DNA of 64,000 bases from a virus. The stretch's first letter is position 1. Each line of letters starts with the position of its first letter. The stretch spans positions 1 through 64,000 of the IMG/VR virus record IMGVR_UViG_3300037628_000218; one strand, written 5' to 3'. A program made the position numbers and the translations under genes. The notes beneath the pieces are model-generated. The model was not told where the DNA came from. It made no database searches and saw nothing but the letters and a program-made list of their open reading frames with translations. Positions 30,132 to 38,103 of the stretch are shown one piece after another.

Positions 30132-30440
30132 TTACCCTCCAGTTTGTTTGTCGGTGCTATTCCGTAGAGACTCTATACCCTCAACACTTTTGGTAGTTTT
30201 ATAGAAGTGACCAGTGCTAGTGAGCACCTTACCTTCAATAAGACACTTGGAGTATGTTGTCTCCATGACTAACTTACCTTCAACTACTTCAAAACCCATT
30301 ACAACACTTGTTGCAACTGGCCCACCTTCTGTAAGGGAATTCCTACCTTTCTCACCAGAATAAGCATCTACACTGGCAAGGGTAGCGTATGCTACTCCAT
30401 CTTGGCTAAGTAACACGTCTTTCAAAGTACCACGATACAT
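30132..30440 (-). CDS. unknown beta-rich protein (102 aa)
   Basis: Strand-rich with Gly/Ser/Thr; AGGAGGTTATTATATG gives a firm start. Not recognised. Confidence 0.5.
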   Translation of the reverse strand: MYRGTLKDVLLSQDGVAYATLASVDAYSGEKGRNSLTEGGPVATSVVMGFEVVEGKLVMETTYSKCLIEGKVLTSTGHFYKTTKSVEGIESLRNSTDKQTGG

Positions 30441-30451
30441 ATAATAACCTC

Positions 30452-31444
30452 CTAAAAAATATATTCAATAAAGTAAGCACGAGTAATATCCTGAGCTTCG
30501 CGAGTAAGGGCTTTACATATCTGAGGCCACTCTCCACCCGCAGCTTCCTTAGCATTATCTGCGAACTCCGAGTTGTACTCTGCTAGTGCATCTTTCATAA
30601 GAAGGCCCATTATACGCCCAAAGTCCTTGTTTGTCAGCTCTTCAACAACCTCCTTTGACAGGACATTAGCTAGTCGGTTAGCAGTCAAGTTAGAGTGGAC
30701 AGCAGCAAGAACCTCATTACCTTTCTCAGACAGGTCTACAGGCTTTGTAATAAGTTTGGAGATTTTACTCTCACTAAACTTACTGTTCTTATTCTTTATA
30801 GCAACCCTGCTACCGTTACCGAAGTAAAGAACCTTTGAGTAAGGTACAATTACATTACCTTCTTTAACGTTAACCTCAGGGCTTTCATACCCTAATAACT
30901 CAGGGACTAAGGAGTTTCCATTGTTAGGAACGGCTAAAGCATCATAGATATTATCCGCTAAACCTAAAAGAGGTACAACAGCTAAACCTGACCCCCGTAT
31001 TATTTCTTCCATAACTTCAAAAGGTTGAGGTACATTGTCTAAGCGCAACTCAAAGGCCATGAACTCGTTGTTAGGGCTGTACTCTACCTCACCCGCTACT
31101 CGTTTAGCGTTATCCCCCTGCTTACCGTTAAGGGAGCCACCAAAGATCTCACCGAAAATTCTAATTTCTTTTACGAATGGGTACATACGGATAATATAAT
31201 CTATAGCTTCACGAAACTCTTTGAACATTGAGGTATACCCATTAAAAGCTTCTGTATCCTTCAAGAATGCGTTACGGCGGCTAAACTCAAGAAGGTCTGT
31301 AGGTACATCATAGTGTATTCCGAAGTTAGCTCCATGTATCTTTTCAGTAATGGCGTACTTCACATTAGCGTACCCGTGCTCTTCAATTATAGCTATTAAG
31401 CGTTGTTTAACGTTCTCAAGACTGTGGTACTTTTTGAATTCCAT
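30452..31444 (-). CDS. RNA ligase, Rnl2-type
   Basis: 330 residues. Nucleotidyltransferase motifs in order: AITEKIHGANFGI (motif I, adenylated Lys about 36), RIFGEIFGGSLNG (motif III region), FMAFELRL (IIIa), KEGNVIVPYS (IV) and VAIKNKNSKFSE (V). The C-terminal 100 residues are helical as in T4 Rnl2. Seals nicks in duplex or tRNA-like RNA. Close to the tRNA-Arg gene and YqeY-like gene, which supports a tRNA repair role. Confidence 0.9.
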   Translation of the reverse strand: MEFKKYHSLENVKQRLIAIIEEHGYANVKYAITEKIHGANFGIHYDVPTDLLEFSRRNAFLKDTEAFNGYTSMFKEFREAIDYIIRMYPFVKEIRIFGEIFGGSLNGKQGDNAKRVAGEVEYSPNNEFMAFELRLDNVPQPFEVMEEIIRGSGLAVVPLLGLADNIYDALAVPNNGNSLVPELLGYESPEVNVKEGNVIVPYSKVLYFGNGSRVAIKNKNSKFSESKISKLITKPVDLSEKGNEVLAAVHSNLTANRLANVLSKEVVEELTNKDFGRIMGLLMKDALAEYNSEFADNAKEAAGGEWPQICKALTREAQDITRAYFIEYIF

Positions 31445-31464
31445 CTAGTTATTCCTCTTTTAGT

Positions 31465-31860
31465 TTATTGCAGGTTAGCCTTAGCAACCCTTGATGCCAG
31501 CTTACCATCGAACAAGCCCTTAGAGTACCTGTTAAGATACCCCATAAACTGACCAATACTGTTTGCATGTGACTCAACCCATATCACACAAAGCTCGTCC
31601 TCTGTCAGTTGTTTAGGTATGTACTCAGCAAGAATACCGATCTCAGTTTGAGTGTCCTCGCTGTATTTAATTGCTAGGAACTCCTGACAGTTACTTTGGA
31701 ACTTCTTAACAAGTGCAAGCATATCAAACTTCTTTGCCTGCCTCCCTTTAAGTGCAGTCTCAGCTTCACCTACTAGCGTTGTCAGTAGGGTAGTGCGTAG
31801 CTTATCTGTGCCTTTCCGAGCTATTGTACGGTCTTGCTTAATTCTTGCTAGTAGTTCCAT
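31465..31860 (-). CDS. YqeY/GatB C-terminal-like protein
   Basis: 131 residues, near the 148 typical of YqeY. TTLLTTLVGEAE at the start, then ILAEYIPKQLTEDEL, IGQFMGYLNRYSKGLFDGKLASRVAK, match the pattern ILxxYLPxQLSxxEL ... MGxxMxxLxxxxxGxxDGxxAxxIV. The GatB tail domain recognises tRNA; YqeY's own role is not well defined. Directly downstream of the tRNA genes. Confidence 0.75.
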   Translation of the reverse strand: MELLARIKQDRTIARKGTDKLRTTLLTTLVGEAETALKGRQAKKFDMLALVKKFQSNCQEFLAIKYSEDTQTEIGILAEYIPKQLTEDELCVIWVESHANSIGQFMGYLNRYSKGLFDGKLASRVAKANLQ

Positions 31861-31879
31861 AGTTCCTCCTAAGTTAAAT

Positions 31880-31953
31880 TGGAGCAGGAGGGGGAATTTA
31901 ACCCTTCCGATTACCTTCGCAGACAGAGGTTAACGGTGTCTGTAGGATCCTGC
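31880..31953 (-). other. tRNA-like element, possibly a degenerate tRNA
   Basis: 74 bases on the minus strand, 6 bases after tRNA-Arg. GCAGGAT (31947-31953) can pair with CTCCTGC (6 of 7) before a T and an encoded CCA (31880-31882), as in an acceptor stem. A 5-bp ACAGA/TCTGT hairpin is inside, but normal D, anticodon and T arms cannot be drawn. Decayed tRNA or tRNA mimic. Confidence 0.4.
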
Positions 31954-31959
31954 ATAAAT

Positions 31960-32037
31960 TGGCACCCTCTGCTGGACTCGAACCAGCGACAATTGTGTTA
32001 GAAGCACAAATTCTCTAAAAGACTGAGCTAAGAGGGT
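31960..32037 (-). tRNA. tRNA-Arg (anticodon UCU)
   Basis: Acceptor ACCCTCT/AGAGGGT, D-arm GCTC...GAGA, anticodon stem TTGTG/CACAA with loop CTTCTAA (anticodon TCT, complement of 32000-32002), T-arm GCTGG TTCGAGT CCAGC, encoded CCA (31960-31962). Reads AGA/AGG codons, which are frequent in these genes and usually rare in gammaproteobacteria. Confidence 0.96.
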
Positions 32038-32062
32038 TTAAAAGTGTTCATAGTAGGTTCTG

Positions 32063-32419
32063 CTAAAAAGGGAGGTCTTCCGCTAACACTGTCTGTTCTT
32101 CCTGTTCAACTCCCGTTAAGGTTACTCCTAACTTCTCTAGCTTAAGATTAACATTGTCCAACTGGTCTTGAAGGAGAATTTTAGTAGCAGCTATTACTTG
32201 ACCCACTATGTAACACTCTTCAAGATATATAGTATTACAGCTGTCACCATCAGGGGTTAGCATTACCCTTCTACTTTTGTTAAGGTCTAAGCGTTGCTCT
32301 GTTAAATTTCTTCCTGGCTTCGACCGCGCTAGGGTATAATTACAGTTACTTATACTCTTCTCTATTTTATTTCTTAAGTTAAGTAGAAAAGTCACATCCT
32401 CAAAATCTGATTCTAACAT
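32063..32419 (-). CDS. unknown protein (118 aa)
   Basis: Helical at both ends, ending VLAEDLPF, a short acidic tail. Immediately upstream of the tRNA pair. Not recognised. Confidence 0.5.
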   Translation of the reverse strand: MLESDFEDVTFLLNLRNKIEKSISNCNYTLARSKPGRNLTEQRLDLNKSRRVMLTPDGDSCNTIYLEECYIVGQVIAATKILLQDQLDNVNLKLEKLGVTLTGVEQEEQTVLAEDLPF

Positions 32420-32439
32420 AATTGTATCTCCTGTATTGT

Positions 32440-33405
32440 TTAAGCTGCTTTTGGTACGTGAACTCGCGCTTTGCCTGTACCATGTGTTTTCTTGATTAGA
32501 TCTGGATGGTTCTTAGCCCAGTCCTGAACATACCAAAGTTGACCACAACCACCGCCTATATCATCTTGGCCTGCTGGATCAAACATACGTACACTATACC
32601 CTGCTTCTAGCATCTTGTCCATAAAATCTTCAACTAACTTACGTTGACGTTGGTTAGCAGCTGATACCCCTTCATCAGCTTCACATATTACTGACAAAGT
32701 ACACTCCCAAATTCCTGCTGGGAAGTGTTCACGGAGGGCGGTAACATCCTCCATAGTGTTATTCTTATCATGCACACAGTAATTGAAGAAAGGTCTACGT
32801 CCTGTGCTACCAGCCCAGTAAGAACCCCACTGAGAAATCTCAGATAGACTTAGCTTTGCTGTCATAGGGATTAACTTATCTCTAGCTTCTTGTACTGCTT
32901 CGTGGATTGAAAACTGTAAGCCTACTTGACTTATCTCTTGGCTTAACTCACACAATTCCAACCAGTTATGATGGGTAGAGTTAGGGGCCATAGTAGAGAT
33001 CAGGAGGTCAGCAGTAGGGTACTCCACATTGAGTCTCCTTATAGCTGTTTTTAGCTCCTTCCAGTTCAGCATAGGCTCACCCATAGACATGAACATTATT
33101 TGTAGTTTATCTATATCCTTAGCGCAGATTGATTCTTCAGATTCTGCAAGTAAGATACAAGCCTTCACCTGACTGAAGATCTCGTCAGCGGTTAAGTTCC
33201 TGATAAAGAAGTTACCAGTACCGCAGAAGCGACAACCAACAGGACACCCAGATTGAGTTGAGCAACAGACTACTGTTCGATCCATGTAAGTAGGGTACTT
33301 GTAAAGCACTGCTTCAGCTACCGCACCATTGCTTCCCTCTTGTGTGAAAACAATCTTCTTAACATTCTGATCTGAACTATGAACTACCTCTTGCTTATCC
33401 CACAT
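32440..33405 (-). CDS. RlmN/Cfr-type radical SAM RNA methyltransferase
   Basis: 321 residues. SGCPVGCRFCGTGNF holds the CxxxCxxC iron-sulfur site. The Cys seven residues before the first of these (VCCSTQSGC) matches RlmN Cys118, and DIGGGCGQL near the end matches methyl-carrying Cys355; both are needed for the RlmN/Cfr mechanism. MFMSMGEPMLNW (GEPL-like) binds SAM. RlmN methylates C2 of A2503 in 23S rRNA and A37 of tRNAs; Cfr methylates C8 of A2503. The N-terminal accessory domain appears shorter than in RlmN. Target here unknown. Confidence 0.85.
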   Translation of the reverse strand: MWDKQEVVHSSDQNVKKIVFTQEGSNGAVAEAVLYKYPTYMDRTVVCCSTQSGCPVGCRFCGTGNFFIRNLTADEIFSQVKACILLAESEESICAKDIDKLQIMFMSMGEPMLNWKELKTAIRRLNVEYPTADLLISTMAPNSTHHNWLELCELSQEISQVGLQFSIHEAVQEARDKLIPMTAKLSLSEISQWGSYWAGSTGRRPFFNYCVHDKNNTMEDVTALREHFPAGIWECTLSVICEADEGVSAANQRQRKLVEDFMDKMLEAGYSVRMFDPAGQDDIGGGCGQLWYVQDWAKNHPDLIKKTHGTGKARVHVPKAA

Positions 33406-33487
33406 ACTAGGTCTCCTGTATTGTTTAAGTTTTCGTTTACCTTCTCGGCTCTAAGGCAGATTACCAGTCAATGCTTAAGTTGAGAGT

Positions 33488-33516
33488 ACCTTACTTAATT
33501 TCAGATACTCTGTCAA
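33488..33516 (-). promoter_or_regulatory. middle-type promoter with inverted repeat
   Basis: Minus strand: TTGACA (33511-33516), 17 bp, TAAGGT (33488-33493), with GAGTATCT and AGGTACTC flanking. Drives the RlmN-like gene and the tRNA/RNA ligase run. Confidence 0.8.
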
Positions 33517-33536
33517 CTACTTTTACCTAATTAACT

Positions 33537-34142
33537 TTAAATGTCCCAGCCTGTAGCTTCACGTACCATCTCAGTTAGCATCTCGTTTGCTGCTGACCTT
33601 GCTGACCTTGCTGCTGCCTCTGCTGCCTCTGCTGACCTTGCTGCTGACCTTGCTGCTGACCTTGCTGCTGACCATGCTGCTGACCTTGCTGCTGACCTTG
33701 CTGCTGACCCTGCTGACCTTGCTGCTGACCTTGCTGCTGACCATGCTGCTGACCTTGCTGACTCCTCCCCTGTTTTTAGCCAAGTTAAGATTAACTCAAA
33801 ATCTGCATCTGGGCAGTATGGTCTGATCTTTTCGATGTGAATCAAAGCCTGGCTCCTAGCAAATTGGTGTAGTATCTTATCTGCGTCTACCCAATCTATA
33901 TATTTCCTAGTAGAAGCTGCTATTTTATCAGTACCTACCACTATCTCCCCGCCAAGTTCAACCAAGTATAATATTGATCCTGGTGCGTGGTTAACTGCAT
34001 CTAAGAGGTTGATAGATGCGTGTAGGCCATTTTTACATAGTTTGATCTTGCCAAGCACCTTATGGGTTGTACCCTTCCGTATTTTACGACCATCTCCGTG
34101 CCTTAATCGTCTCTCTTCCTTTGCAAAGTAAAAAGCTTGCAT
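33537..34142 (-). CDS. DUF7666-like protein with an AARSA repeat tail (201 aa)
   Basis: Residues 1-125 (FYFAKEERRLRHGDGRKI, CKNGLHAS, LVELGGEIVVGTDK) resemble phage DUF7666-type domains with conserved GLHAS and GxxI. Residues 128-186 are a run of SAARSAAW/ARSA repeats encoded by 12-15-bp tandem units (33590-33765), then a short end. The repeat would form an Arg-studded helix. Function unknown. Confidence 0.65.
   Translation of the reverse strand: MQAFYFAKEERRLRHGDGRKIRKGTTHKVLGKIKLCKNGLHASINLLDAVNHAPGSILYLVELGGEIVVGTDKIAASTRKYIDWVDADKILHQFARSQALIHIEKIRPYCPDADFELILTWLKTGEESARSAAWSAARSAARSAGSAARSAARSAAWSAARSAARSAARSAEAAEAAARSARSAANEMLTEMVREATGWDI
33590..33765. repeat. tandem 9-15-bp repeats coding Ser-Ala-Ala-Arg
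   Basis: Units of TTGCTGCTGACC and TTGCTGACC with occasional ATG and TCTGCC variants. All frames stay open on both strands, which creates several spurious reading frames here. Confidence 0.85.
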
Positions 34143-34174
34143 ACTCTGTTCTCCCCCTCAGTTAAGTTGAGAGT

Positions 34175-34203
34175 ATCCTACTTAATTTCAGATACTCTGT
34201 CAA
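34175..34203 (-). promoter_or_regulatory. middle-type promoter with inverted repeat
   Basis: Minus strand: TTGACA (34198-34203), 17 bp, TAGGAT (34175-34180), GAGTATCT/GGATACTC dyad. Lies just after the reductase gene and drives 33537-34142. Confidence 0.75.
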
Positions 34204-34208
34204 CAACT

Positions 34209-36746
34209 TTAGCTACAAGACTTCTGCCCTGTTTCTAAATCAACGTAGCAAGCTTTAGCTCCTTCGTCAGCTTCATCCTCTTCCTCCTCCTTCACTTCAT
34301 TAAGGATTCCGAACCTCTTACCACCACTATTAAATGTGGTTGCTCCTTTACAACCAAGCTTATAGGCATCAATATAGATACTTTTAAACTCCTCCCAAGG
34401 CATTTCTGGGGAGACATTGATAGTTTTAGAGACAGCAGAATCAACATAGCGGGTGGACAATGCTAGAACATCTAGGTGCTCCTTAGCAGTACACTCATTA
34501 GCAGTCTTACCCTTAACTCCCCAAGTCCCATAGGCGTAGTCAGTTACCCTCTCAACACGTTCTCCTTCATAGGTCTTGATAGTCCTATCATAGTAATGGC
34601 TGAACACTGGCTCAATACCACCACTGATATTATCAGCTGTGAGGCTAATAGTTCCTGTAGGGGCCATGCTAAGCAAGTGGCTATTACGTATTCCCTGTGT
34701 ACGTATCTTATCCTGCAACCACTGGGGGAGGGTTTTAATAAACTTACTCTCACAGTACTTGTCAACATCAAAAGCTGGGAAAGAACCCTTCTCAAGTGCT
34801 AAGTCGCAAGAGGCACTATAGGTCTCATTAGTATAAACCTGTAGGACTCCCTCATACCATTCAAGGAACTCAGGAGACCCGTAGGTGAACCCTAAAGCCT
34901 CCCCTGCATTAGCCACCCCTGTTAAGCCTAAACCCATTCTACGCTTTGTCCTACTCTCCTCTGCTTGGATCTCAAGGGGGAAGGTTGCAATATCATGAAT
35001 GTTATCCATAGCCCTCACAATGTGTGGGATGTCAGCCTTGAACTGCTCCATTCCGAAGAAGAAGTTTCCATCTAAGTCAGTAAAGATATACTTAACTAGG
35101 TTCCAGCTACCTAAGAGACAGGCACCTCCTGGGGGTAAAGGCATCTCCCCGCAGTTATGAACAACCATAGAGTCTGCTATGAAGTTATGAGTTCCCTCTA
35201 CAGTTAAATCATAAACATCGGTAACCTCCCCTTGCTCTATAGATACAATCTCATTTCCAGAGAGTGTCCCACCTGAAGCACTTGCTACTCTAATATTTTC
35301 CAGTTGGAGATCTCTACTACTCTCCGAAGTGAGGCTGTCAGGGTAAGCTAAACTACTACACAACTGCACCACCTTGTCACCTCCTACAAGATTCTTAGCC
35401 TCAACCCACCCTTTATCATGAACCATAACTTCATGGTTACCCGTTACACGGATAGTCTTACCATTTTGTGTAGTAACATTAATGGTTTGCGTGTCTTGCT
35501 TGCTAATCCATGAAGCAGTGGCGTTCCTTACTCCTAAAGACCCATCAGCTAACATAGTGTAAACTTGTGTTGGCTCTTTAATATCCTTGATTTTAACTCT
35601 TCCATTTATAGTTTCTATTAAGGAGTCAGGATGCAAGCATGGATTTGTCGCCCTGATCTCCTCACAGTAGTACAAGTTGTTTAACTCGTTTATACGATCA
35701 ATGAATAGAACTCCCATATATGTTAAAGTAAGTACGCTACTCCTTACCCCAGCTAACCTCGATCAAAGTTAACTGCTGCATGTCTCCATACAGATCAGAC
35801 TATATCAAGAACTCAAAGAGTTCCCACCTATTTCCACCCGCTTGGGTGTACTCCGTTGTCGGATAGTCGTTGCACGTTCAATTAAATACCTGTCGTATAG
35901 TGTACTTAATAGCTTCGCTCAGGATTGCCCTCACCCTAGATGTTAGGGGTTCCCCTGAATTAAAGTGGTTTCGACATAAGATCACTCTTATGAAGCCCAG
36001 TATTATTTAGGTTCTGCCCAATCCCACGTTGAGCGCATTATCTCTTCCCACAAGTTCTTAACGCTAACCTGCTTATACACTCTTCCTTGGAAAGTTAGAT
36101 TAAAAACCTCGTCAATACCTGAATCAGTAACACGAATAACCTTCTCCATGAACTCGTCAGTGATTGCTATGGAAAGGTTGAAAGCTTTCAAGTTGGTATC
36201 ATTTTGTTTAGCGTGAATAAACTCTTCAATATCTGGGTGGTCGATACGCAGTACTCCGATTTGCGCCCCTCGGCGATGCCCAGCACTAGCTATGGTATTA
36301 CAGATAGCATCAAAGATGTTCATAAAGCTAAGAGGCCCACTAGACTTGGAATCTAACGATACAATACGATCATCCCTTGGTCTAAGTGAAGAAAAATCAT
36401 ACCCTATTCCTCCTCCAACCCGCATAGTTTGTGCTGAGTCCTTCGCCCTGTCCATAATGGAATCCATCGAGTCTTCTATGTTTTTACTAACGAAGCAATT
36501 AAAAGGGGTTATCTGGCGTGGTGTTCCAATAGCCGCTTGAGTTCTTCCACCTCCCATAAACGCTTGGATTAGTAAAATGGCTCTAACCTTGTAGTAGTGT
36601 TCCTCGTTATCTTTTAATGCACTTGCGAACCTAGACACCCCCTCCTTGAAGGACTCCCCATTCATTCGGTATTTCATTGCATGTATTTCTTTACTAATGG
36701 CTAATTTTGGGCCATACTCTTCAATCTTATCAATCGTATCAGACAC
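34209..36746 (-). CDS. nrdJ: class II (B12-dependent) ribonucleotide reductase, interrupted by group I intron and mini-intein
   Basis: The coding sequence joins 36009-36746 and 34209-35714 (leftward), giving a 747-residue precursor and 585 residues after intein removal. GHRRGAQIGVLRIDHPDIEEFI is typical of NrdJ. The finger-loop thiyl-radical site is NPCGE and the phosphate-binding region is MAPTGTISL. The C-terminus CYVDLETGQKSC supplies the redox Cys pair. No NrdB partner is in the window, also pointing to class II. A short ORF that seems to start at 35717 is only the end of the intron. Neighbours are dCMP deaminase and a thioredoxin-like protein. Confidence 0.92.
35154..35639 (-). other. 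mini-intein (162 aa) in ribonucleotide reductase
   Basis: Begins CLHPDSLIET (block A, Cys1), VTGNHEVMV (block B, TxxH), DVYDLTVEGTHNFIADS (block F) and VVHN (block G, His-Asn), followed by extein Cys. This gives a complete splicing domain of 162 residues without the endonuclease. The +1 extein residue is the catalytic Cys of NPCGE, so unspliced enzyme must be dead. Confidence 0.93.
35715..36008 (-). other. group I intron (294 nt, no ORF)
   Basis: Splits the reductase codons CCT|GGA without changing frame; exon 1 would otherwise end after one more Lys codon. Exon end GAACCT pairs with intron GGGCTTC to form P1 with the required U-G pair at the splice site. The core CAATCCTGAGC (35917-35927) is the P4 region. 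P7 forms from GACTAT (35863-35868) and ATAGTC (35798-35803). The last intron base is G (35715). No homing endonuclease fits in the element. Confidence 0.93.
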
Positions 36747-36987
36747 TCTTCACTCCTACTTTTTTAAGTTTTCCTATTAAATCATCAGACACACCTACAA
36801 ACCGAGTAACCTCAGTATCGCCGTCATAAACTATTGTGGTGGGTATGCCTCTGATACCTTCTGCTGCTGCCTTATTCGGCTCTCCTTCTATACTTATTGC
36901 TGTATACTCAATCCCAGCACGAGAAAGAGAGCCTTTTACCATTCGAGAGGGGCCACACCAATCAGCCCCGAATACTACTAATCTCAT
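36739..36987 (-). CDS. thioredoxin/glutaredoxin-like protein with WCGPS site
   Basis: 82 residues. FGADWCGPSRMV is the active-site loop, and GIRGIPTTIVYDG contains the cis-Pro. The usual second Cys of WCGPC is Ser, so this is a monothiol version. Likely partner of the reductase, whose start it overlaps by 8 bp. It may work through a mixed disulfide or need glutathione. Confidence 0.75.
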   Translation of the reverse strand: MRLVVFGADWCGPSRMVKGSLSRAGIEYTAISIEGEPNKAAAEGIRGIPTTIVYDGDTEVTRFVGVSDDLIGKLKKVGVKSV

Positions 36988-37038
36988 AAATTCTCCTAGT
37001 TGTGTTTAAAGGATGCTAGCTACAAGAGTGTAGCTAAC

Positions 37039-37341
37039 TCAGAACATGAGTCTGTCTAGTAAGTTATCACTAATTTCAAACTCAGGTTGGTGTGGGTAGG
37101 CTGTATACCTCCCATTGCGCCCGACCTGGTATATACTATCTTCTACTTTAAAACAAAAGGGTGGTAGTTCCCCTTCTTTAACACCAACACGTAGTCTTAG
37201 AACTTGAAGCTCTGTAGCAACAAAAGTAGTAAGCTCTTTGTCTTCAAGTGCCAAAATCCTCTGATACCAAGCTTCTATGTTTTTATCGCAGCACGCTAGT
37301 ACATCCTGCTGTAACCAAGTAACTGTAAGTTTCTCTAGCAT
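37039..37341 (-). CDS. unknown protein (100 aa)
   Basis: Helical first half (ALEDKELTTFVATELQVL), strand-rich second. Good AGGAGGAG start. Not recognised. Confidence 0.5.
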   Translation of the reverse strand: MLEKLTVTWLQQDVLACCDKNIEAWYQRILALEDKELTTFVATELQVLRLRVGVKEGELPPFCFKVEDSIYQVGRNGRYTAYPHQPEFEISDNLLDRLMF

Positions 37342-37354
37342 TCGTTCTCCTCCT

Positions 37355-37774
37355 CTACATTAGTTCAGTAACCCTTATCCCAGCCCTTCTCAGTTCGTCT
37401 AACCCTGAGTCACAGCGGTAACGATGCTTAATATACACTTCTTTAATCTGAGCACCAATCAGAAGCATAGCACAAGAATGGCAAGGGCTATAAGTTATAA
37501 ATACTGTTGCACCTTTTGTGCTGACCCCTTCTGCCATCATCTTACTTAATGCCGCTGCCTCAGCATGTCTAACCTGGGGCTTGGTTACTAGCTCCCCCTT
37601 AACAGTATCTTCACAGCAGTTATCTTCATAGCCAATATAAGTACCGTTAAGCCCTATAGCGCACATACCAGACTCTGTGACAATGCAGCAACCCACTTTA
37701 AGCCTTTCAGCTACAGAGGTCTTAGCAGCTGCCTCAGCCATCTCCATGTACATTTGTAAGTATTTTACTTTCAC
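37355..37774 (-). CDS. deoxycytidylate deaminase
   Basis: 139 residues. HAEAAALSKM carries the zinc His and catalytic Glu, and YSPCHSCAML the PCxxC zinc pair. It converts dCMP to dUMP for thymidylate synthesis; regulated dCMP deaminases bind dCTP and dTTP. The N-terminus has a further VGCCIV segment. Operon with the reductase. Confidence 0.88.
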   Translation of the reverse strand: MKVKYLQMYMEMAEAAAKTSVAERLKVGCCIVTESGMCAIGLNGTYIGYEDNCCEDTVKGELVTKPQVRHAEAAALSKMMAEGVSTKGATVFITYSPCHSCAMLLIGAQIKEVYIKHRYRCDSGLDELRRAGIRVTELM

Positions 37775-37775
37775 A

Positions 37776-38054
37776 CTACCTCACCCATGATAAACCCCTT
37801 TTTAATCTCAGTAGGTGGTAGTTAGTTTCATCAAAGGTATGAGCTTCTTTAATGCCTGCTGTTAAGAGTACACAGGTATACTTCTTCTGTGTCAACCCGT
37901 AGAGAACTAAGCATACTGCCATTGGGAAGAACATGAGAGTCCAAAAGATAAGCCAGCCGTAGTGTGGTATATTAAAAGACGAGTTAAGGAGCATAACTTC
38001 TTTTATATCGTCAAGGTAGAGTTCAACACCATCTTTAGTTTTTACTATAGTCAT
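37776..38054 (-). CDS. unknown membrane protein (92 aa)
   Basis: About 30 soluble N-terminal residues, a hydrophobic span at 31-55 (YGWLIFWTLMFFPMAVCLVLYG), then a basic end. First gene behind the promoter at 38129-38158. Confidence 0.5.
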   Translation of the reverse strand: MTIVKTKDGVELYLDDIKEVMLLNSSFNIPHYGWLIFWTLMFFPMAVCLVLYGLTQKKYTCVLLTAGIKEAHTFDETNYHLLRLKRGLSWVR

Positions 38055-38103
38055 AATTAAGTTTACTCCTTCAAGAGTTTTATTAGTATTTAAGCTCTGG
38101 AAT

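Noticed and set aside
33541-33840. Several open frames on both strands in the GCTGACC repeats
   Set aside because: They are artefacts of a short-period repeat; only the frame continuing into the DUF7666-like domain has a start site and domain content.
34209-35717. Separate gene starting MGVLFIDRI
   Set aside because: The ATG is formed by the last bases of the group I intron; upstream exon sequence joins in frame to make the complete reductase.
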